Below, one piece after another: positions 51,401 to 63,400 of a stretch of DNA of 64,000 nucleotides. The position numbers and the translations under genes were made by a program. Source of the DNA: Arion vulgaris. Taxonomy: Eukaryota; Mollusca; Gastropoda; Stylommatophora; Arionidae. Numbering within the stretch: position 1 is the stretch's first letter; each line of letters starts with the position of its first letter. The notes under the pieces were generated by a model, which saw only the letters and a program-made list of their open reading frames with translations, was not told the origin of the DNA and searched no databases. The stretch lies in the NCBI GenBank assembly GCA_020796225.1, contig CM036754.1, positions 14,027,867 to 14,091,866 on the forward strand. Reading direction: 5' to 3'.

Positions 51401-54400
51401 CATTGCAAGTGCAGCTGTGTAGGTGCTCTGTCATTGACAACTTCTGACTAGCTTTGATCTAGCTGCAAGTTGCTGTGTATCAGTGGGTGTGGCCTTAGTG
51501 CAGTGTTGTTTGTTTTAACATGTTTACTCTCGTCTTACGAAAACATAAATAAAACCAAACCAAACACAAGATTAGATATTTGATTCATAAACTAAAATCA
51601 AAGAAAACACTGAATATTTGGTTTATAAACTAAAATCAAATCAAAGAAGACACACACTGAATATTTGGTTTATGTACCCAAACGAAATACTTATTAAGAT
51701 TTTATGTGAATCCTTGTCTTGTAGTATTTGTTTGTCTACACAGAACAGAAAGATTTGATTCTTGTATTCTACATTTGTTGAGCTACTTCAACTGTTTCTT
51801 CAACAAGATGGCCTTGGACAACAAGAAAAACATGATGTACATGTAAGCAATGAGCACCGAAACAGTGAATCACTTTATGTTGAGTTTTGTTGTATAGAGA
51901 TATCATGATTATAAAACAATATCACATCACTATATGTTGAGTTTGTTGTATAGAGATATCACAATTATATAACAATCTTACAGCCATAATATCTGTATAT
52001 ATACAATAATCTTACACAGGTGATATCATAAATAAAATTAAAGGAACCCTTTTTCATACCTCGAGGTATAGTGGGGAATATGGTGTTATGTCTGGATTTT
52101 TCATTGACCCTCAGCATGCGATGGTGATGTGGTCAACATCACGATGGCCGCCTTTACTTCCCAAAGGTTTTCCTGGTAGCCAATTCAGACTTGGTTGACC
52201 TGAGTGCTGTTACGGTCTGAAAAATATTCCATGCTCATTGTGGAATTGAAACCGGACAACACATCTAAGAAGCAAATTCACTAACAATTATGCTACTGCA
52301 GCTCTCCGGTATTATCATCATAGATTTTGATGATATCACTAATTACATTAGCCGTAAATCTGTAATATCACTGTCTATAGTAGCCTTAATTCTAAGAAAG
52401 GACTGCTATATAATAGCCTTAATTCTATGATATCATTACAGGCAGTGGTTAGTTAACCATTATATGCATGAGCAGGCAACTGTTTAACTACGATGATTGA
52501 CAGAAACATTTGTTAAATCAACAGAGAATCTAGTAAGGCAGAAAAGTTAGAGTATGCAAATGTTTGTGAGAGATTAGCCATGGCACAGAAACTATTAGGA
52601 GGAGCTTACAGTTTGCTGTTGCTTGGTCTTGAAGTGGAGGACCAGCATCATATGGAGTGTGGCAGGTAGTATGATTCTTCTTTTGTTGTGACACTGTTAC
52701 TGGGTCGTTGCCCAGTGTCATGGTTTTCTGTTTTTGTTTTGTGTTCCTCTAGTGGCTGTATACTGTGGAGCATTCTTATTAAGTGGCCGAATCACTTCAT
52801 TCTTTGTTTCTCAATGTAATTCAAGCAAGGTTCTGTCCCAACTTTCTTTCTTATGCTGATGTTGGTGACTCTGTCTTTTCTGGTGTTGTTGGTAACTTTT
52901 CGTAGACATCGCATTTCCCATCTACTTATTTTTTTTGCGACTGTGCTTTTAGTCATTGTCCATGTTTGGCTCTGGTAACACAGAGTAGGCATGAAAATGC
53001 TGTTCATCATATGTTTGGATGCCTTAACAATGGGGCCAGCTGGTAGGTTACAGCATTTGCTTTTTTGCGATCAAGCCTCTATCTCTCTATCTAATCATCC
53101 ATTTTCTATGACTATGCTTCCTAAGTCTTTGAATTCTTGCATTTGGTTGATCGTAGTGTCATTGACATGGATGTTTAGTTAACACGGTAGCACTGGCTAT
53201 GGTCCTAAACATATTTATTTTTACTAGTGATGTTTAGAACAATTTTATCTGATCTTTATATAAATGTTATTTTTGCACTCTAGCCTCTATCTCTCTGTCT
53301 AGCCTTCTATCTTCTGTGATTATGTTTCCTAAGTATTTGAATTCTTGCACTTGGTTGTATGCTTAATAGTGATAATAATATTAACAAAAGTATCATCTTG
53401 AATGATGATGACAGTCTCAGATGTGGTGTGGTGCAATTCTATCGTGTGTGTGGAGGAGACATTAGAGTATAAAGTTGGAACACATTTCCCTCCCATAGAT
53501 GAGATATACATTGGCAGGGTTATAAATGTGAATGTTGTGTCTTTGTGCACTTCTAATTTTTTTATATGCTAAAGCAGTACGATGATCCTGAGTTATGTGG
53601 GTTCTTCTTGTGGTGCTGGCTTTTTTTTTTGCTCTTGCATGAAGATTTCCAGCATATAGTGTTTAATTTTCAGCTTTTTAGAGATATTTTAGCAGTGTCT
53701 TTGAACATTTGTTCTGTCATCAACCAGTCACTTATCCATATAGCTTGCCATACATCAGCTGTTTCTGGATGTATTTATCAGGAATCTCACCAGGGCATTT
53801 TGCAACAGTGAATACATGGAACCTTTGCTCTCATGTGGACTTCTGTATCTGAAATTGTGTCCTATCATTTTATTCTAAGTAATCTAGTGAGACATCCCCT
53901 TGTGGGGAAGTGGTTGTATGTGTATTATGACAAACATTCCTGGTTTTGTTACTGTGTTGTCTCTATTCTTCCTGGTACACAACCCAACAGCAAACTACGA
54001 CACACAGTTTCCATTTAATAATGTTTCATTTGTGAACTAAATGGAACCAGAACTACGTAATGATTATGTGTATGAGCAGAGATGTTGATGACTAGATTTA
54101 GAATAGTTGTCTCAATAAAATTACAAATATATGATCTAATCTTCATGTTAGTTTAATTATTGTCCATGTTTTGCTTTGTCATAACAGTATTGTCTGAACA
54201 TTGCACTAAATAACTCTCAACTGATTACAAATGATAGAACTTGTTGCATAGGAGTATATGTTCATTTGTAGAAAATAGATGAAAACTGAAATAAACAAAT
54301 AAAATAATAGGATGAATAAGATGTTTAAAGAAAGAGATGAATAAATAGATAGAACAATGGGTAAATGTGTACAAACTGTCTGTGATAATATGACAATAAT

Positions 54401-57400
54401 GTCTTGTGTAACATAATTTTTTATTCTTCTCATTTCTTATCTTTCTGCAGATCAAGAGTGTCCAAGACATACTCAGATCGCAGCTTGTTTGAGGTATGGG
54501 CATTGTACTATCTATCGCTATATCACCTGCTACTATCTATCGATATATTTTACCTTTACTCACCTGCTAGTATCTATCAATATACGAGGGCGCATTGAAA
54601 AGCAATGCCTCCAAGTCCATAACTTTGTTAATATACATAATTTACAAATGAAACATACATTTTCAGAAAGCTTGAGATGTCCACTACACAATAGAGTCAT
54701 TATTTTTCGACATAGTCACCTCCACGTTCCACACACACACGCCAACGTCGAACTAGTTGTTGCATCCCGTCGAAGAAAAAATCTGATGATTTTTCACGAA
54801 GCCAGGTACGCACATCTGCTGCCACATCCTCGTCAGAAGCATATCTGTTTCCCTTGAGATGTTCCTTGAGCTTTGGGAACAGGAAAAGTCACAAGGTGCC
54901 AAATCAGGGCTATATGGTGGGTGCGCTAAAATGTCATCAAAATTGAGACGCTCTAATGCTGCCGCTGTTTGTCTACTGGTGTGTGGTCGAGCATTGTCAT
55001 GTTGAAGGACTGCGTGTTTTCCAGGACAAACACGTAGCAGTCTTGCCCGTAGTTTCTTCGTCGTTTCCACATACTGATCAGAATTGACAGTATTGCGCGT
55101 TCAAAAATTTTGTGTGGATTACGCCTGGCAGTCCCAAAAATGGGCATCAAAACTTTTCCGCTGACGCGACAGTTTTGAATTTTTTTGGGGTGGGTGAGTT
55201 TTTTACCTATATTCCATAGACTGTCGCTTGTTTTCAGGGTCGTAATGATGCACCCATGACTCATCGCCAGTGACATTTCTGCAGATAAAGTCATCGCCTT
55301 CTCGTTCATATCGCATCAGGTGTTCCTGACACGCCTGATGTCATCAGATTTTTCTTGACGGGATGCAACAACTAGTTCGACGTTGGCGTGTGTGTGTGGA
55401 ACGTGGAGGTGACTATGTCGAAAAATAATGACTCTATTGTGTAGTGGACATCTCAAGCTTTCTGAAAATGTATGTTTCATTTGTAAATTATGTATATTAA
55501 CAAAGTTATGGACTTGGAGGTATTACTTTCAATGCGCTCGTATATTACCTGCACTTACCTGTTACTATCTAGCTCTTTATCACCAGCACTCACCTGTTAC
55601 TTAATATAGACAACAGTATATAATATGGACTAAAGAAACAAATGTTCTAACAGCAACCACTAGCAAGAATACAGACAACAAACATTTATTTGCTTATCTA
55701 TTCCAGAGCTACAGTTGTCATTCTGTCTGTTAGAATTCAAGTTTATTGTTTACAGACATTCTAGATCATGTCTGTCATATTCTATCCATTCATCCGCAGA
55801 CATTCTATAATTTCTGCACCTTTGTTGTGTGGATCACATTCCATAGGAAGGAGTTTGATTGTGTCAAAAAGGAGATTGGAAGGTAAGTTGGTTCAAACTG
55901 AAAATAATATTTCATGTATAAGAAAGAAAGTTGGGACAGAACCTTGCTTGAATTACATTGAGAAACAAAGAATGAAGTAATCTGACCACTTGATAAGAAT
56001 GTGACCAAACTGCACTGTATACAGAGTTATCTACAACAGAACATCAGGTAAGAAGGTGAGAGGAAGACCACGAAAAAGATGGAAAGATGGCATATCAAAA
56101 TCCTGCAAAAAATAACCATCACTTAAATCACTATAGCAGCGCAACACAAAAACAGGAAACCATGACACTAGGCAACAACCCGGTAACAGTGTGACGACAA
56201 GAAAAGTAAGAAGAATGGTGAAACTGTCTATAAAACAATGCAATACCAGTTTGTCTATATACAGGTCTAATAATCTTTATTAATAACAAATTTTATTTTT
56301 TTCTGGTTGGGTAATGTGACTTTTTATCTCATAGATTAGTGTTCTTGTACAATAAATGTGACTTATCCCCCTTAGACTACTGAGTTCTTCTTCTTCTTTT
56401 GTCGTCACACTGCCACCGGGTTGTTGCCCAGTGTTGTGGTTTTTGTTTTTGTCTTGCGCTGTTCTGGTGGCTTGGGTGATTGTTATTTTGTTCTTTGACA
56501 GGATTCTGCTATGCCATCTAACCATCTTTTCGTGGTCTTCCTCTTGCCTTCTTTCCTGATGTTCTGTTGTAGAAGACTTTGTATACTGTGGAGTTTGGAT
56601 GCATTCTTATTAAGTGGCGAACCACTTCATTCTTTGTTTCTCAATGTAATTCAAGCAAGGTTCTGTCCTAACTTTCTTACTTATGCTGATGTTGGTAACT
56701 CTTGTCTTTTCTGCTGTTGTTGGTAACTTTTCACAGGCAGCGCATTTCACATGTAGTTATTTTTTGTGAATGCGCTTTGCTTATTGTCCATGTTTATCTC
56801 TGGTAACACAAAGTAGGTATGAAAATGCTGTTGATCATCTGTTTAGCTGTCAGTGAAATTTACTGAGTTATAGTAGAATAATGTGACTTATCTACCTAAG
56901 ACTACTGAGAGTTCTAGTACAATAATATCACTTATCTCCCTTAGACTACTGAGATCGGACACATTCAACCCAGCACTGCGTGTCAAAAATACACCAACAG
57001 GTAACCATCATCATCATCATCATGTCAATATCTGCAATCAAACTCATTGTTTGACATTTTCAACATTTTGCATTGTTCACTGTTTCCTAATACATCTCAT
57101 TCTGAAATTTTGTTTGATTTGAATCATCATGTAATATTCTGTTTCAGGATATGTTAGTGGCTGGTGGTTAGAACAATGAATTCAATCAACAAAGATTTAC
57201 GGTTCAAGTACAAGTATGAGGTAAAATGGAGTGATTTTGTTTCGAACAACGCAGTGAGAGATAGAACACAGCAACAACCCGTATCAAATATTATAAGTAA
57301 ACGAAGATGGAAATATTTAGGTCATGTTCTTAAATCAGACAAAAAGAGACTAAATCAACAAGTCCTTATGTGGTCTCCAGTTGGGAAAAGAAAACGTGGA

Positions 57401-60400
57401 AGACCTAAGACCACGCTTCGAAGAACCATCCAACAAGAAAGTAAACTATTAGGATGTAAAACCATACGAGATCTCCAACTGCTAGCAACGAACCGCATTA
57501 CATGGAGATCTAAAACCTCTGCCTTATGTGCCGCCTTTGGCACGAAAGGAACAAACTAACTAACAAGTATGATATTTTTCCCCAATCTACACAAACTGAA
57601 ATTGGTATTCAACTTTCTGAGTTAAAACAACATCCTGAGTTATCTACTGTGAGAGTGCTTCTATTCTAAGATTGTCTGTAAGAAACTGAGCAACTCTAGA
57701 CACGCTGTGCAGCATTGGAGACCATAATTACAAGACAAGATGGAAGTAAATTGGTTATGTATGTCTTATGCCAGTAGGGACATTGGCTAAGACAGCTCTT
57801 CAGTGGACAGCGGATGGGAAGAGAAGACCTGAACGTATGAGGAAAACAGAGAACTGTGGAAAGAGAGTGTTGAAAGATTGTCACCTGACTTAAGAAACAA
57901 CCAATAGAAAGGTGACAGAATAGCAACAATGGAAATCTCTTGTGGAAGCCTTATGTGTCAAACAGGACACAAATAGATAGATAGATGGATAGATGGATGG
58001 ATGGATGGTTGGTTGACTGGATACACATTGCTACAAACAGGTTAGGTCAAAAAAGGCGTACCACGTTGTTTGTATTCCTGATGATTGTGTCCCAAAACAA
58101 CTGCTGCACAGGAAACTCGACAGGACAAGATAGATGATTGGAGGACACTAAAAATACTTCAACATCTCACTTGAATTATTTGTAGACAAACATCGACATC
58201 ACTAAAATCTCTGCTAACATCACTCAATGTACCCACATCAACAGTTAATTGCCGAGTCAGAAAGGAAAAGTGCTGACTCCAAGAATAAAGAGATCAATAT
58301 CCCTGCTCTTAGTTCTGATACTGCATGCTCTATTTGTCACAGGATCCTCCATACTGGACTAAAACTGTAGGATAACATTTGAACAAGCTCTAGTCAAACA
58401 TTTGTCTTTATTTCTTGCGATGAACTAGTTGTATTCATAAAAGTGAATGTGCAAAATTGTATAAAAGACAATAGAACAAATGATTTATTGGTCAAGTTTA
58501 TTTTGTAGAGGCTCATGATGTTGATCCAACAATCTCTAAAAAAGATGAAACTATTGAAGAAAAGAAAGCAACCGATGTAAGAGAAAAGAAGTTAACCCAA
58601 GCAGAGTACAGACGTCTTTATCAGTAAGTTCTTGCTAAAATGAGTCCCCTCACAAACTATTCAACTCTGAAGCTGTCAAAAGTATGAAATTATTTAACTA
58701 CCATTTCTTCATAATTTCATACTTTAGCTTATTCTGTAATCTTCTTCTTCTTCTACTTTGTCATCTTGTTTTTTATGATTTTATCATTTAAATTCTAAAC
58801 TTAATTTGTTATTTTCTGTCCTTCTGATAGCTAGTTTCTCATTCGCTATTTGTGTGTTTGATCTTTAGCAATCTTATTTGTTATCTACTTTCTCTTCTGT
58901 ATTGTTCAATATTTTTATTGGTAATCTTTCATATTTATTTGTCACTTTGGCTAGATATTTCTTATCTATATCTGGCTATTTCAATGTCAATATTTCTACT
59001 TCAGGTTCTCTATGTTTTTCTATTTTCTGTCACTTTAAACTTGATCTCTCTATCTTGGCTCTAGTACATGATTGTCATCTCAATTTATATATGCTATGCC
59101 CGCATGTTTTAATTTCTTAATATTATTTTATTATCTGTCATTTGTTATTACAAAGTCAGTCTGATTCTAGTGGCTTCATGTAATTTATCATCATCGTATC
59201 ATGAAGAGATTTCAGCACAAATTTTGAAATACAAACATCATGTCACCATTAACACTAAATGAGCATTGTACAAAACAATTTTTATCCTAACATTATTCTA
59301 TCAGTGCCAAAGCGAGGCGCTGACATCAAAGGATAGAAGAAAACTAGTCACGACAGAGATGAAGTTTCTATGCAGAATGTTGAGAGTATCAAAAAATACC
59401 GGTTTCGGCATGAAGAAAAAAAGTGCGGATAACATCAGTGCAGAACTTCATCAAGAAACAACATATTAAATGGTTCAGCCACAGTAGCAGATTACCAACA
59501 GACAATGTGCCTCAAAGAACAATGAGACTCAGATACAGTGGATTTAAACAAAAGGTTGTACACCTATAAGGTTGACCTCAGAGATGAAAGAGCTAGTGAA
59601 AGATACCATGTATAGGTTGCACACCTATAAGGTGGACTTCAGAGATGAAAGAGCTAGTGAAAGACACCATGTACAGGTTGCACACCTATAAGGTTGACCT
59701 CAGAGATGACAGCTAGTGAAAGACACCATGTATAGGTTGCACACCTATAAGGTGGACCTCAGAGATGACAGCTAGTGAAAGACACCATGTATAGGTTGCA
59801 CACCTATAAGGTGGACCTCAGAGATAAAAGAGCTAGTGAAAGACACCATGTACAGGTTGCACACCTATAAGGTTGACCTCAGAGATGACAGCTAGTGAAA
59901 GACACCATGTATAGGTTGCACACCTATAAGGTGGACTTCAGAGATGAAAGAGCTAGTGAAAGACACCATGTACAGGTTGCACACCTATAAGGTTGACCTC
60001 AGAGATGACAGCTAGTGAAAGACACCATGTATAGGTTGCACACCTATAAGGTGGACTTCAGAGATGAAAGAGCTAGTGAAAGACACCATGTACAGGTTGC
60101 ACACCTATAAGGTTGACCTCAGAGATGACAGCTAGTGAAAGACACCATGTATAGGTTGCACACCTATAAGGTGGACCTCAGAGATAAAAGAGCTAGTGAA
60201 AGACACCATGTACAGGTTGCACACCTATAAGGTTGACCTCAGAGATGACAGCTAGTGAAAGACACCATGTATAGGTTGCACACCTATAAGGTGGACCTCA
60301 GAGATAAAAGAGCTAGTGAAAGACACCATGTACGGAGCTCACACAAGAGCCTGTTTTATAAATCTCTACTTATCCTGACAACGTTGTGAGACAAAACAGG

Positions 60401-63400
60401 ACCAGAGAAAGAAGGAGGCAAAGAAGTCTGGCTCCTTTTATTATCTCCATGAATGTAGTCTACTCTACTGTTGTTTAAAGAGTCTATTACATTTTGTACA
60501 AGTAAAATAACTGAATCCATAAAGGGCAGAGTGAGGAATATGTTTAACCAGCAAGCCACAGTAACCATCTGTAGGCATATCCTTCAACATTTGTTGGTGG
60601 AGACTGAACACCTATGGATCTACCTGCAGTGCTATAACATCGGTTCCGTAACCAACAACCAATCACTTGTTGATTTGCCACAGAACTGTATGTCTATCTC
60701 CTGTATTGTTTATTTTTCCCAAGCCATAGCGTCTTATCTTCTTCTTCTTTGCGTTCGTTCTTTACGACCAATTATAATCACTCTTTGTGATATGTTTGAT
60801 CTTTGCCAAGAACGTCTATATGTTGCACATTGGTTTGGTAGGCCCCTAAACACATAGCGTCTTATGATAGTTTTGTATTTTCTTTTTTAGCATTCATATC
60901 TTCTCATAATTAATAGAGGATGTTTCTGTCTTTTTTATAATGATTAATTTCAGACGGCATTTAGTTTTCTTTAAATCTCTTTTGTTCACAGGACAAGACC
61001 AGCCATTAGGTCAATTATCAAGTGAGTGTTATTACATCAACTTTTTATTTAGATGATTGACATCAACTTTCTGCAATCTATTATATTTAATGAGCTCCAG
61101 CCGGTGCTACGAGGTTCGTGCACCGTTGACTGGTCCTCCAGTAGATCAGACAAGAAAATATGCATACAAAAGAAGAGGTAGAGGTACAGAATGCTGTATA
61201 CCTGAGGATTGGCTTCATAGCTAATTAGTGAGCCACGGAAACCATCAGTATGCATACTCTTCTATATCTGTTGGGGAGACTGAGCACCTATGGGTCTGCC
61301 AGGGGTGCAATGACATCAGTTTAGTAACCAATAACCAATCCTGCAATCTGTTTCCTATGTGGAGGATAAGTAGGACCTTGGTCAGTGCCAGCTCACTGAC
61401 CCTGGTGCTATTATGTCATTTTTTAATTCATTGCACCTATTAAACCCCCTCTCCTGTGTATTTACATTTTCCATAAGTCATATATTTTCATTTAAATGGA
61501 CGTTAGGGATGTATTGCCTAATAGTATGTGATCTTATCTACACTGTAAGTAGATCTTTGCTGAATGGAAGCTAAATGAATCTTGTGTTTTCTCTAGTCAA
61601 AGATCTCCAGCCATTGTCTCCATCTTACCATCACCAAAGGAAGAAGCATACTGGCTGTTTCAACGTCCAAAACTGAATGAAAGGTAGGTCAAGGTTGAAT
61701 ATTTGAATACAATTTATTAGCAATTTGTATTACATCTTGGAATTCATTTAGTTAGCAAAAGATTTATTTGTAGTAATTATCCTATATCTATGTGGGTGGC
61801 TTCTGTGGCTTAGGAGATAGTGACTCTGTCTATTAACGCTAATGTTCTGAGTTCGAATCACGCTGCAGACAGTTTGGTTGCAAATTGTTTCGCGTGAATT
61901 TTTACTAAAGGATGATGGCACCACCCATTCAGAAAGCAATGGGAAACTACTGAACGTAATAATGCCTAGAAAAATCACAAACAGCGTTAAAAGCTGGTGT
62001 TGATTTGCAAAGTCCTGTAAAGGATATGCAATTAACTTTTTATATCTATGTGTGTACATACAACTGTATCAAATGTACACACATACAACTTGATTAAATG
62101 TACACACACATACAACTGGATCAAATATACACACACATTAACTTGATCAAATGTACACACATACAACTTGATCAAATGAACATACACCCAACTTGATCAA
62201 ATGCACACACATACAACTTCATCAAATGTACCACACATACAACTTGATCAAATGTACACACATACTACTTGATCAAATGTACACACATACAACTTGATCA
62301 AATGACCACACATACAACTTGATCAAATGTACACACATACAACTTGATCAAATGTACCACACATACAACTTGATCAAATGTACACACATACAACTTGATC
62401 AAATGTACCACACATACAACTTGATCAAATGTACACACATACAACTTGATTAATGCACACACATACAACTTGATCAAATGACCACACATACAACTTGATC
62501 AAATGCACACGCATACAACTAGATCAAATGCACACACATACAACTAGATCAAATGCACACACATACAACTTGATCAAATGCACACACATACAACTTGATT
62601 AAATGCACACGCATACAATTTGATCAAATGACCACACATACAACTTGATCAAATGCACACACATACAATTTGATCAAATGTGCACACATACAACTTGATC
62701 AAATGCACACACACACACAACTAGATCAAATGCACACACATACAACTTGATCAAATGTACCACACATACAACTTGATCAAATGCACACACATACAACTAG
62801 ATCAAATGCACATACATACAACTAGATCAAATGCATACACATACAACTTGATCAAATGTACTACACATACAACTAGATCAAATGCACAACATACAACTTG
62901 ATCAAATGCACACACATACAACTAGATCAAATGCATACACGTACAACTTGATCAAATGTACCACACATACAACTAGATCAAATGCACACACATACAACTT
63001 GATCAGTTAGTGTTATCTCAAGTATTCATCTCTTCCTACCTGTAGCATTGACAATTCTGTCTTGAGAAATACAAATGATGAAAGTACAGTAGATGAGAAG
63101 TTCTCTGATCTAATAATTGATGATATCAGTTTCTGGTGAGTTGTTGCATTGTTTTTCTTTCACCTTTTTAAAATTATTAGTTGTTTTTTTTACTTATTCC
63201 AACATGTAGGTTGTACTAGGTGTGCTGTACTAGGTGTGATGTACTTTACAAACAGTTTAATCTTCAATGTTTCTCTCTTAGTGCTGGCATTCTTGGAGAA
63301 CCTTACAAACAGTTTAATCTTCAATGTTTCTCTCTTAGTGCTGGCATTCTTGGAGAACCTTACAAACAGTTTAATCCTCAAACACTTACTCCACTGGGAG

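Noticed and set aside
51200..51540. Possible exon or regulatory block in gene 2 intron 4
   Set aside because: No phase-compatible exon with flanking splice sites; exons 4 and 5 already join in phase.
55740..55799. Alternative earlier acceptor for exon 7 (TGTTTACAG at about 55755)
   Set aside because: The frame from that site meets a stop at once, while 55800 gives a clean phase-0 exon.
62298..62489. Minus-strand small protein
   Set aside because: Translation of the TTGATCAA array.
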